Below, one piece after another: positions 24,681-35,515 of a DNA stretch of 64,000 nucleotides. How positions within the stretch are numbered: position 1 is the first letter of the stretch; every line of letters starts with the position of its first letter. The position numbers were made by a program, and so were the translations under genes. The DNA is taken from positions 51,564,807-51,628,806 of the forward strand of contig CM076139.1 in the NCBI GenBank assembly GCA_038025085.1, given 5' to 3'. Under the pieces are notes generated by a model. The model saw nothing but the letters and a program-made list of their open reading frames with translations, ran no database searches and was not told the DNA's origin. This DNA comes from Tetragonia tetragonoides (taxonomy: Eukaryota > Streptophyta > Magnoliopsida > Caryophyllales > Aizoaceae).

Positions 24681-25349
24681 TAAGATGGGTATCATTTCAG
24701 AGTTTATGTGCTCTTTCTATTGGTATAAGAAGTTTGAATTTTTGAAGCGTGGAATAAAAGTTATAGGTCGAATTAATATTTAATTGTCCCAAATGATTAA
24801 CTGCTATAACTTCAATATTTTCTCTTATTCTATATTCAATTATGTTATATTATTAATGGTTAATTTTAGTGTCTCGCTAAGTATTATGGAGTAACATGCA
24901 TGGAGTAGGGAAAAAGAAGGAAAAAAACAAAAACAAAAAACAAGAACGTTAATGTTGTACAACCGTGTCATAGAGTAGTAGAAATTCAATGTGATATTCC
25001 CTCAAATAAGATAAATAAAAAAGTTCAATGTAGTATTTGTTTCACATTGTCACGGAAGACTGGAGGTAGTGATTTTAGACATTTTATTTTTTTAATTCTT
25101 TAATCTAAGAGATTTGCTTAGGTGAACGCGTTCAATGCTGTCAGAAAAATATCTTTTTTATACCAAAAAAAAAAAAAAAAAAAAAACAAAAAAAAACTCA
25201 TTAGCATAAGTAAACGGATTTTTTTTTAAAAAATGTGGCAAGTATAGGAATCATGATAGTTAATCACAAGTGATTTATCGAGGCTGCTTATTCTATATCA
25301 CTTGCTCAATGATCTATAGAGCATATACAGTATAATCCATGAACAGTAA

Positions 25350-25541
25350 GGCCCTGTTCTTTTCGTCGATTTCATGCTGCATTCCGTTCCGTTCCGTTCC
25401 TTTCCGTTCCGCATTCTGTACTTCATTTTGTCTCACATTCTTTTGAATTATCCGCGCCGTTCCGTTCCGTTCCGTTCCAATCCGTTCCGTTCTGTTCCGT
25501 TCCTCACCGTACCGCACCATTCCGTTGAAGAGAACAGGGCC
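25350..25541. mobile_element. Tourist-like MITE with TTCCG repeats
   Basis: A TAA duplication (25347-25349, 25542-25544) flanks perfect inverted ends GGCCCTGTTC and GAACAGGGCC. The interior is mostly (TTCCG)n on both sides of a unique core (CTGTACTTCATTTTGTCTC). The unit B orthologue is 48734-48915. Confidence 0.85.
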
Positions 25542-26193
25542 TAAGTGAGAGCACTATTAATTGTTAAGTTTTTCATTTAGTTGACACTAAAAGATCTCCA
25601 TTTTTTACTTTGTATTAGTTGCCATTTTTCAAACAATTAAAAAGATCTTTGAGGTGACATAGCTCCAATGAACTCGTTTACGTGTACGCACCCTATGCTG
25701 TCAGAAAATGCCTCCAGATATTATGATTATGATTATAATTGGGCGCTCCATATGCTCATGTGAAATGGCATCATATGATATATAACAAAATGGGTCTTGT
25801 TTTAAAGTGCGTGTCACGATCTGTTCATTGGTGTAAGATATTTGAATTTTTGAAATATGAAGCAAAAGTAACACCGTTCTTAATGTTTTATTACCTTCAA
25901 TGATTTACTGCCATAACTCTTATATTCTCTCTTTCCTTAACTTTTATTTATGATTTATTATTGTTATTTTTTTTTTAAAAAAGGTTCACTTAAGTAGACG
26001 CGTCCAATGCTGTTTGAAAATGCCTCTAATATATAGATATTATGATTATGATTAGACTTTATTTGGAAATATGTTTTGAAATCTTTTCAATGACATAGTG
26101 TTATAATCATGAATTTATTTCAAAATAAAAGATTATATGACTAAAGTTACATATAAAGTTACATATAAACTGAATTTAATTGAATTAAACTAA

Positions 26194-26379
26194 GGCCCTG
26201 TTCTCTTCAACAGAATGTGCGAGACGGTGAAGAACGGAACGGAACGGCGCGGCGCGGTGCGAATAATATAAAAAAATGGGAGACGAAGTGAAGTACAGAA
26301 TGCAACACGGAACGGCGCGGAACAGAACAGATTAAAACCGAATGAAATGCAGCATGAAAACGACAAAAAGAACAAGGCC
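26194..26379. mobile_element. Tourist-like MITE with GGAAC repeats, inverted relative to 25350
   Basis: TAA (26191-26193, 26380-26382) flanks GGCCCTGTTCTCTTCAACAG and AAGAACAAGGCC. The unit B orthologue is 49560-49746. The homologous flank in unit C (about 59.8-59.96 kb) lacks the insertion, giving an empty site. Confidence 0.85.
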
Positions 26380-26737
26380 TAAGCTGAATTAAAGTGAAAT
26401 TGAGTTGAGAAGAACAAAGCCAGATTAAGGTTGACCCACTTTCATCTTTAGGTCATGGCCAACTACATAAAAATACAGTGATCCATTTAACAGAACATCA
26501 ATGATTTTGACCCATATTAAGTAAATATGGACACGAGCATACCCTATTTTCTCAAACTTTTTTTTAGTGAATTTTATGATGACATTGTTGTTAGTGAAGT
26601 GAACTCCTTTTTACTAAATTTCATATAATAAAGAAAACAAACTTACACTATTTTTTTTCTTTTTGATTTGAACTTCATTTTCAAAGTGAACTTCACTTTA
26701 ATGAACTAAAATGAAATTAGTGAACTGAATTTTACTA

Positions 26738-27420
26738 AGGGTATCTTCAATGGAAAGTTTTTATAAAGATTTATAAAGAAAGATTTTTTAAGAAAACCTC
26801 ATCCCCATAGTGACAAACCTAAAAACCTACTATTGCACAGATAAACCTGATTTGTGGGTTATTATGTGGCATCGGCAACAAATCTTTTAGAGGTTTATAG
26901 CATAGAGAACTAACGGGACGTTTGTTTAGTGGGAATAGGAGGTGGGATAGGGATTAGAAAATTAAGATTGTAAAATCCCATGTTTGGTGTAAGGGATGGA
27001 GAATAGAGAAGGAGAAGGGATGGGGATACAAAGGCCTCTAATCCCACCTTTTTAATCCCATAGGGGGGCTGGTAATTGGAGGTGTGATAAGGATTTTAAA
27101 AGTCAAATTACTATCATGCCCCTTAAAAATTACTGCAGATTTTGTCTCCTCTTTTATTTAATGGTATTTTGGTAAACTAACTTTACAATCCCCAATCTAT
27201 TCCCTAATCTAATACCCACATAACAAATATGGTAATGGGATTAACAATACAAATTTCCTATCCACTCAACACACAAATTCCATCCCCATCTCTATAGTTT
27301 CACAATCTCATTCCCCCTTTCCAAACGCCCTCTAGAGATTTATAAAAATGAGATTTTTAAATTATGACATGGCATAGAAAAAAACCTTCCTAACACTTTG
27401 TAGCATTGGAGATGCTCTAC
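26738..27420. mobile_element. Nested MITEs
   Basis: The outer ends GGGTATCTTCAATGGA (about 26738) and GCATTGGAGATGCTCT (about 27420) are imperfect inverted repeats. Within them, GGGACGTTTGTTTAGTGGGA (about 26918) and TTCCAAACGCCCTC (about 27332) form a second pair. Unit B (50105-50480) keeps the outer element but has lost about 300 bp of the inside. Confidence 0.55.
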
Positions 27421-27544
27421 AAACTATATAAAGAAGTTCCAATACTTCCAAAGATTAAAAGCCTAAAGCACATATCTTTCTTGGTCTTTTTAGATATAAA
27501 TCAGTGCATATTCCCTAAGATATTACCTTAACCCCCAAAAAAAG

Positions 27545-28473
27545 AAAGAAAGGTAACATTAGAGTGACCGGGCAAATGGAAACCAGCGGCAAGCAAGCAG
27601 AGCAAAAACAATGGATGGCGAAGGTGACGCTCAAGTGGTTGCATTACAGTGTTAGGTAAACCCTTTTGGTCATCAATCAATTTAATATTAATTTGAGCCC
27701 CTTTGTTTTCACCTTTTGTTTTTTGACATGTTACATACCTGGATTCAGCAAAGAGAAATTCATGATTGTACATCACATGATAGAAATTTGTGGGAAAATC
27801 TGGTTAATTTTCATGATTCAGTTTAGAAGGATCAAAACTGTATAAAAGATGAAAACTAAAATGACATGTCATCAACAACAATAATGTTTCTCACCAAAAA
27901 AAAAAAAGAAAAAATAACAATAACAACAATGCTTGCTGGGAGTTCTATATTCCTTCGTGGACCGACTCAGTGCGGTGCGAATAGGATTAATCATGATCCA
28001 AAAGACTTATGTTGAACTTGTGGTCCAATTCAATAAGTAAAGCTTGTGAGTTCTCGCAGATACCGTAGTCTGTAGATTACATTTACAAATAATCCCCCTG
28101 CTTTATAATAAAAATTCCATTTATTTCTGCAAGTTTGGTTAGAAGGGTTCTATATGCATGTTTGGTTGTTGTTATAATATATTTGGTGTTTGGGGCACTG
28201 AGTACTGAGTAAGCAAGTGAGCACTACATCCTCATTAAAGACTATCATGAAATATTGTCTCCAACTTGGGTTAACCATATCACATAACATATAGTACATG
28301 ACATGGCTAGTGGGTCCTGGGCAAAAAAAGCCATTGTATTTAGTAGAGTACTACGAAGAAGTGTCTCTCCTTTCTCTCTGTTTATCACCATACATTTCTT
28401 ATCTTATTCTCACGCTCGGATCAGATATTTTTACTAGCAATTTCCTCAACATTGCATTATTTGCTTCACCTAC

Positions 28474-28504
<31 letters not shown>

Positions 28505-28599
28505 GAGCAAAGTTTCATCAACATATTGCTCACCGACACACACGCAGAGAAAGAAAGTGGTTTTAGTTTCTCCTCACAGAGATGGCAACGTCCTTTGGT
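27545..28599 (+). pseudogene. Relic NLR unit: upstream region plus first six codons
   Basis: 27550-27610 repeats the block GACCGGGCAA(A/T)TGGAAACC found upstream of NLR-A, -B and -C. At 28561-28599 the leader GGTTTTAGTTTCTCC is followed by ATG GCA ACG TCC TTT GGT, the same first six codons as NLR-B. Coding similarity stops exactly there, where a MITE begins at 28600, and nothing of the rest of the NLR is seen behind it. Unit B holds the same relic at 51347-51364, so it predates the segmental duplication. Confidence 0.7.
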
Positions 28600-28744
28600 T
28601 CCCCCTTAACTTGATCTTAACTACTGTCCTCTTTGTCTCTCTCTCTCTCTCCTCTCTTTCTCTCTCTGTTATCATGTTTGTCCCCATCATTTCCTATAAA
28701 ATCCCAAACAAGAGGGCAATAGCTAAGATCAAGTTAAGACCCCA
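28600..28744. mobile_element. MITE abutting the relic NLR start
   Basis: CCCCCTTAACTTGATCTTAA at the left and AGATCAAGTTAAGACCCC at the right are inverted arms of about 35 bp, enclosing a CT-rich core. It starts immediately after codon 6 of the relic. The unit B copy is about 51365-51509. Confidence 0.7.
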
Positions 28745-30388
28745 CTTTAATTTCTTAGCATCACAAGACCACTAGATGGCAAGATAACTCCAAATCAAGA
28801 TAGCACTAATCTCATTCAACACCATCACCGAATTCCAGCAACCCAATTGTGCACAAACTCCCAAGTCAAGATTCAAGGTGTTAATTCATGATGATCAGTA
28901 TTTAGTAGCATTATTTATAGGTGTCACTTGATGAAAGCTTCTGAGCCAATCACAAATAAAATCTAGCACCATAGACGCCTAAATCAAATTTCAAACCACC
29001 AAATAATAGTCTCTCAGTGTTTGATGTTCTTTCTATCGTCCTTCAACAATCGAATTTCCACGCTGAATTTCACATATTGGGTTGTAAAATTTTGTGTTGC
29101 AGAGAGAGAAGCGAGATAGACAGAGAGAGGAGTTTTGAGTTCCAATTGTGGAAGGAGGGAATTAGAATTAGGGTGATGTCTTTTGGAGGGAGCTATGTTG
29201 GGTTTCATTAAGGGCAAAATGAAGAATTCAAGGAGGGCTAACGAAAAATCATAAAGGAGTAGACAGAATAAACATTGAAATTTCATAAGTATATTCTCTA
29301 GATTTTATTATGTTTTGGGCACGCATTGAAAAAGTCATAACCACAAGGGCACCAATTGGAATTTTACAATATTTAATAAAACAAGTTACAAGAAGTTTAT
29401 ATTCGTGCATCTTTACTGCCTACCATATCTAAGTCTACAACAAATCTCAAAAATTGATTGAGATGGAGTATCTTTTTCTCTCTTGGACATCGAAATTTCA
29501 AATGTTCAATATGAATGTCGTTTGTTGAATTAGTTTGGTTAAACCTTCATCGATTTCAAACTGATTATGATTCACGTTTTAAGTACCCTGAATAGATTAT
29601 CTACTGATCAGATAATTTTTTTTTTGATATTTTGATTATCCACCACCAAGAGTAAGTATTGTGTGGAACTAACTTATATTAAAATGATATCACTTTCCAG
29701 AAATTTGTTATTTTAGATAAAAAGAGTATTTGGGAAAATATTGTGACAAAAATATTTGCGTAATTTACGTTAAGTAATTCTGAAAAAAAAAAAAAAAAAA
29801 GTCTCAAAAAGGGAAAAGAGCCAAAACTAAAAGGACCCATATGGTCTGATGTGAGAATTGAGATTGACCGGGCAATTGGAAACCAGCGGCAAGCAAGACA
29901 AGCAGCGCGTTGATGGAGGTGGAGCCACCCAAACCAAAAACAATCGCTGGAGAAGGAAAGAAAAAAAAAAGAAAAAAAGATTGAAATTGAGACAATTTCG
30001 TGAAGCTGAGGGTGTTTATATTACAGTAAATTGAAAGGTCAGTCTTTTAATTAGCTTTTCAAATTGCATGATTTGTATCCATCTATTGTCATTAATCATT
30101 ATTTGAGCCCTTTATGTAAATAAAGTATTCATCTTTTGTTTTTCACTTATTACAGCAAGAAAAATCCTGATGAACTTCATGAAAATTGGTGGGATTTGTA
30201 TTTCTTTTTTGGGATGACATCTAGCTAAATTATCACAATTCAGCATATTACAGACCCTGACAAGAAGACATATGTACTTAGTTTTAATGCTTTAAGAAAA
30301 AAAAAAAAGAATTGGAAGGGTGTGCATAAAGCCATAGAAAATATGTGACATGTCATCCATCATGCCATTGAAAATGCCATTGAAAATG

Positions 30389-30512
30389 CCAACTTTAAGA
30401 TTTTAGGCTATGTCACACAAAAGAAGCGTGCTATTTCTCAATTTGGAAGAAACATTAGTGCTTAGTGCCAAATTAAGGCTCAAGATTGCACTTTCATAAG
30501 TAAGCTCAAAAG
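30389..30512 (+). pseudogene. ABCG transporter exon remnant upstream of NLR-A
   Basis: The sequence closely follows the ABCG fragment at 44507-44636 (CCAACTTTAA, GTATGTCACACAAAAG-like block, then GAAGAAACATTA and TTAGTGCCAAATTAAGGCTC), with small deletions that destroy the frame. The encoded region corresponds to the ABCG segment GYVTQKD...VEETLMFSAKLRL just after the Walker A exon part. The same remnant lies upstream of NLR-B and NLR-C. Confidence 0.8.
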
Positions 30513-30779
30513 GTATATTAAACTACTCAAATATGCACTTCAAATGTAATATGAAGTTGTAGATGGTCACTGCGCATCAAAGAGAAATATAGCCTATTTG
30601 TTTTCACATGTTTCGTACAACCAATCCCAGTCTTTACCCTGTCAAGGTGAGAGTTAGTGACCGTATAATGTTAATGTTAATGTTAATGTTAATGTGGACA
30701 TTGGTATAATCGCTGATGCAAGAGATGAAGGCTTGACAATCCTCCTTCAGATTCAAGAAATTCCACGGGAGCAACATTT

Positions 30780-30915
30780 TATAGGAGACCAATGATTTTC
30801 GGGTAAGTGAATATTTTTAAGAGAGTGTATAGGAGACCAATGTTTTATAAGAGAGTGTATAGGAGACCTATAAGAGAGTGTATAGGAGACCAATGTTTTA
30901 TAAGAGAGTGTATAT
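30780..30915 (+). repeat. Minisatellite in the NLR-A leader
   Basis: Tandem copies of a roughly 30-bp unit containing AGAGAGTGTATAGGAGACCA plus ATGTTTTATA. It lies 150-280 bp before the NLR-A ATG. Shorter versions occur at the same place before NLR-B (53185-53310) and NLR-C (61880-62010), with different unit numbers. A (TTAATG)n run at about 30670-30693 also varies among units. Confidence 0.75.
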
Positions 30916-31059
30916 ACATAAAGCTACAAAATATCAGTGGTTGTATAAGAAAGGAAACCCACATCCTCCAATAGCCTTATCACAATTCCATCCACAGAGT
31001 GGTTTTAGTTTCTCCACAACTGCCCAGAAACCCACAGAGAGACAGACAAACAGAGAGAG

Positions 31060-34000
31060 ATGACAGCGTCCTTTGCTACCGGTGTTGTTTCCGGAGTTGC
31101 TTCCAATGTTATTGCAAAACTGTTGGAATATGCTGCCGAAGAAGCTGTTAGACAGATCGCCCCCTACTTCGGTGGGGAAAGTAGGCTAAGAAAGCTTGAG
31201 CAGACAATGGTGATGATCCAAGCTCGGCTTGTGGATGCCGAAAGGCGGGGAGAAGGCGAGAATGAACAAGTGGTCAAGAAGTGGCTACAAAGTCTCAAGT
31301 GTGTACTCTATCGGTTAGAGGACTTGCTTGAAGTGGTCGCCATGGCTAATACCAAGAAGGAACAGATGCGTGGAGGTAAGCTCACCAAACCAGTTCGGCT
31401 TTTATTTTCAAGTTGTAGTTCTTTGAAAATTAATAAGAAAATGACCAAAGAGGCTAAGGCTATAATGGAAGAGATGGAAGCCATTACATCTCTTATGAAT
31501 AGCCTTCACTTTAGGGAGCTTCCCATCAATGAACGGCGTCGTGTAGTTGATGTGGACAGTAGTAGAGAAACACACTCTCTTGTTACAGAGGACATGATTG
31601 GCAGAGATGAGGATAAAAAGAAAATTATATCCATGCTTTTAGATTCTGAGATTGGCGGGGATAATGTTTCCGTGATCCAGATTGTTGGGATGGGTGGGTT
31701 AGGGAAGACTGCTCTTGCCAAACTCGTCTTTAATGATGATGTCGTTAAATCGAATTTCGAGCAAAGTTGGTGGGCTTGCATCTCTGACATCTCTAGCTTA
31801 AAAGAGCTTGCAGGAAAAATTCTTCAGGCTATAACCAGTGACAATTATCACCAATTAAACTTGGAGGAGATCCAATCTAATCTCCGTCAAGCGGTTAATG
31901 AAAAGAGATACTTGCTGGTATTTGATGACATTTGGGATGAGAACCAGAGGATTAGATGGCCTGATTTGAGGAGTTTTTTGTGCGGTGGTAAACAGGGAAG
32001 CAAAATAATTATAACTTCAAGGTCTAAAATAGTCGCCCTAAAGGTGGTTACAATTGAGCCCTTTGAGTTGGAAGGCTTGCCAGAGGACAAGTCTTGGGAG
32101 TTATTCAGACGACTAGCATTCAAAGAGGGACAAGAGGAGAGGAACCCATATCGGGCAGACATTGGTAGAGAGATCGTCAAGAAGTGTGCCAATGTTCCCC
32201 TCGCTATAAAGACTATTGCATCCCTTCTATTTTCGATGGATACCGATATAGAGTGGGAAACTTTCAGGGACAAGGACCTGGCAATGATAGAACAATCTAA
32301 AGATGATATTTTGCCGACTTTGAAGTTGAGCTACGACCGCCTACCATCAGAGTTAAAGCAGTGCTTTGCTTATTGTTCGTTGTTTCCGAAGGATCATAAC
32401 CTGTCGAAGAAGGAACTGATTTATCTATGGATGGCACAGGGGTTCCTTAGGTCATCGAGTGGACAAGAAAGCACAGAGGATGTTGGTCATGGATATGTCA
32501 TGCAACTCATGAGGAGATGTTTCTTTCAAGATGCTGAATATGACGTGTTTGGTGAGATTGGAGGCTGTAAGATGCATGATTTAATGCATGACTTGGCACA
32601 GCTTGCTGCAGATGGAGAAATTCTTTTGGTGGATGAGCCTACACAGAATATCAATGACAATGTTTTGCATGTGAACTTAGGTACCTCCTTGGTGAAGGCT
32701 CCATCAAGGTTGCTTGATGTTAAGCGAATTCGATCTTTTCTGAGCCTACATCCGAATTTTCGAATTTCGAGTGAAGTCTTTTCAAGCTTGAAGTGCTTAC
32801 GTGCACTGTATTTGAAAGATTGTGATGAGCCTCTTCCAGATTCCTTAGGGGAGCTGAAGCACTTGAGGTATCTCAAACTTGATGGTGAGCTTAAGTCTCT
32901 CCCTGAGAGCATTACAGGGCTGCTGAATTTGGAGGCTTTGGATGTCTATTATTGTATTAAGCTTAAAGAATTGCCAAGGGGCTTCTGCAAATTGATCAAG
33001 CTTAGGGCTTTGGGTGTTCCTTGTTGGATTGATGATATGCCGCCTGGGTTCGGGCAATTAACGTCTCTGAGAGCACTAAGTATGTTTGTAGTGGGGGAAA
33101 GTACTGGGTTAAATGAACTGGTTACATTGAAGCACCTTGCTGGATTGTTGGAAATTAGATTTCTTAAATATTGTACGAATGCCTTCTCAGAAGCCATTGG
33201 TGGAATTTTGAAGGACACAGATAAATTTTCTATCTTTAAAATGGAGATTTGATGGCGGTGATGAGGAGGAGGAATCACTGAGAAGTTTGCAGCCCCCTCC
33301 ATCTCTCAAAAGGCTAGAAGTTTTGAATTGGATGGGAGTGAGGTTTCCAAGTTGGGGGATGGATGAGCTCCCTTGCTTGCTCTCCAACCTTGTTCAGATT
33401 AAATTGTATGGATTCAGGAGATGCCAACATCTGCCACAGTTGAGTCAACTGCCTCGTCTCAAGATTCTTGTTCTTGAAAAGCTTGATGCGTTGGAATACA
33501 TAGAGAGTCATGGTACTGAGAATAACCGTGACGCTTCTTCTGAAGCAGATGCAATAGAATACTTCCCATCTTTAGAGAGGCTGGAGTTGGAAGATTTGCC
33601 AGAACTTAAGAGATGGTCAAGAACTGAAGAGGAGGACGATACCAGTGGTAGTATTATTCATCATCATCCACAAAATGAGAAACATCACGTGCCCATGTTT
33701 CCACGTCTTTCTCATCTCGAACTATTGCAATGCCAAAAGCTGACGTGGATGCCTCTTGCGCCAAGGCTTGAGACACTAAACGCACATCACGTCCATGGGA
33801 AGGTTATAAAACATCTGCTGGAATTGGCATCTCCCACTCCGATGTCGTCTCTCCGGGATTTGAGACACATACCAGACTCGATTCAACATCTCACCCAGCT
33901 TCGTCAATTAACAATCTCTAGTAAATTGATGGCACTTCCAGAATCATTTTTTAACCTCGTCTCTTTAACAAAACTTGAAATCCGGGAATGTCCTACCCTG

Positions 34001-34471
34001 ATAGCACTTCCAGAATCAATTGGCAACCTCACCTCTTTACAACAACTCAAAATTGAAGATTGTCCTACCTTGGCTGGATTGCCAGAGTCACTTCGGAACC
34101 TCACCTCTTTACAATCACTTGAGATAGTGCGTTGTCCAGCGCTGGATAGAAGATGCGAGAAGCCTGATGGCCAAGATTGGCCCCTCATTCAACACATCCC
34201 CAATGTGGAATACATAGAGAGTCATGGTGGGAATAACAGTGACGCTTCTTCTTCTGCAGTTGCAGCAGACAGGGATTTTACTAATTTTCGAAAAAATGTA
34301 GCATTTTTATTGCCATTTGTTGAGGTAGAATTGAGAAGTTTACAGCCCTCTCCATCTCTCAAAAGGCTAACAGTTGGGTATTGGAAAGGAGTGAGGGTTC
34401 CAAGTTGGGGGATGGATGCAAGAAGCCTGATGGCCAATATTGGCCCCTCATTCAACACATCCCCAATGTGA
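31060..34471 (+). pseudogene. NLR-A: CC-NBS-LRR resistance gene broken by a frameshift
   Basis: Intronless CNL-type immune receptor gene. The first frame (31060-33252) gives 730 aa: a CC domain with RLEDLLEVVAMANTKKEQ near residue 90, then NB-ARC with P-loop GMGGLGKTALAK, kinase-2 LLVFDDIWDE, RNBS-B GSKIIITSRSK, GLPL-type NVPLAIKT, RNBS-D CFAYCSLFPKD, MHD motif KMHDLMHD and early LRRs. Compared with NLR-B, two bases are missing near 33218-33222, so the frame ends at TGA 33250-33252. The remaining LRR region continues in another frame to 34471. The tail beyond 34200 contains a second partial copy of an LRR segment (SLQPSPSLKRL...SWGMD) and of the C-terminal block, absent in NLR-B. A truncated CC-NB protein could still be made, but a full LRR receptor could not. 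Start chosen by alignment with NLR-B/C. Confidence 0.92.
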
Positions 34472-35044
34472 AATTCTACAAGTAGTGAACTCCCTCTATA
34501 GGTAAACCATTTTTGTTTTATCCCATTCCCTGACATTTCTTTTCCCTCTTATATTTACCCTTTACCATTTACATTTTCACCAAACTCTCAAACCACCAAA
34601 TACAAAGAAAAAGAACATGGGGGCAGTAAAAGAAGTGAATTGCTAAATACCGCCCCTTTTTACTAGCTACCGCCCCCCCCTTTCCAATTTTACCCTCACC
34701 CACCCCTCTTCCTCACTCACTCTCACTCATCCACTCTCACTCATCCTCTCTTCCTCACTCACTCTCACTCATCCTCTCTTCCTCACTCATCCTCACCACC
34801 ACACCATCACACCGGCAACCACCACCACCACCACCACCAACATGTCAAGTGCTAGCGGCAGCGACGGCAGAAGTTTCGACGGCGAGGGAGGCGGCGACCG
34901 ACGGCGCGGGGGGTAACTTTTCGAAATTTTTTTTTTTTTTTGTTTGAATTGAATTTTTTTTGCCTTGAATTGAATATTTTTTGCCTTGAATTGAATCGTG
35001 AAGTTATGAATTGAACTTGTGTTTTTTTTTTTTTTTTTTTTTTT

Positions 35045-35240
35045 TTGCGTCGATCGTCTGCCGATCTCGACTCACCCAAGGGTGAGTCGTCAGCCGATCT
35101 CGACTCGCCCAAGGGTGGTCGCCGGTCGCAGACGACTCACCCTTGGGTGAGTCGAGATCGGCCGACGACTCACCCAAGGGTGAGTCGCGATCGGCCGACG
35201 ACTCACCGGGTGAGTCGTCTGAGACCAGACGACCGACACA
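35045..35240. repeat. Left subterminal palindrome cluster of the Mutator element
   Basis: Several overlapping copies of GACTCACCCAAGGGTGAGTC, itself a near-palindrome, with GATCGGCCGACGACTCACC spacers. The mirror cluster is at 39535-39755. Clustered palindromes at both ends are candidate transposase-binding or hairpin-forming sites. Confidence 0.8.
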
Positions 35241-35249
35241 AAAAAAAAA

Positions 35250-35252
35250 ATA

Positions 35253-35319
<67 letters not shown>

Positions 35320-35343
35320 TATTTTTATTATTATTATTATTTA

Positions 35344-35378
<35 letters not shown>

Positions 35379-35387
35379 TATTGTTTA

Positions 35388-35419
<32 letters not shown>

Positions 35420-35421
35420 TA

Positions 35422-35453
<32 letters not shown>

Positions 35454-35488
35454 TATCATTATTATTATTATTATTATTGATTATTGTT
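35250..35488. repeat. (ATT)n microsatellite in the Mutator element
   Basis: About 240 bp of ATT repeats with scattered extra T. A shorter complementary AAT tract lies at about 39416-39510, so the pair forms part of the inverted arms. Open frames across it (poly-Tyr/Leu/Ile) are not genes. Confidence 0.9.
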
Positions 35489-35515
35489 TAATTAATTAAA
35501 AATGTGAAATGATAG

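Larger units (their letters stand above)
22101..27540. other. Gene-free repeat-rich spacer of unit A
   Basis: No coding sequence recognised. It contains the MITEs listed separately plus decayed, mutually similar blocks containing CAATGCTGT(C/T)(A/T)GAAAAT (near 25130, 25710, 26010). At 22.27-22.31 kb there is the ACTAGATATGAAACCCGTGC motif common in plant repeats. The spacer is mirrored by 47.2-50.5 kb. Confidence 0.6.

Noticed and set aside
30670..30693. (TTAATG)n as interstitial telomere repeat
   Set aside because: The plant telomere unit is TTTAGGG; this is only a short hexamer microsatellite.
31506..32912. Several 90-130-codon frames antisense to the NLR genes, repeated at each copy
   Set aside because: They are shadows of conserved NLR coding sequence on the opposite strand and recur only because the NLRs are paralogous.
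35045..35499. Open frames ending in poly-Tyr/Leu/Ile
   Set aside because: They read through the palindrome cluster and an ATT microsatellite; no codon bias or homology.
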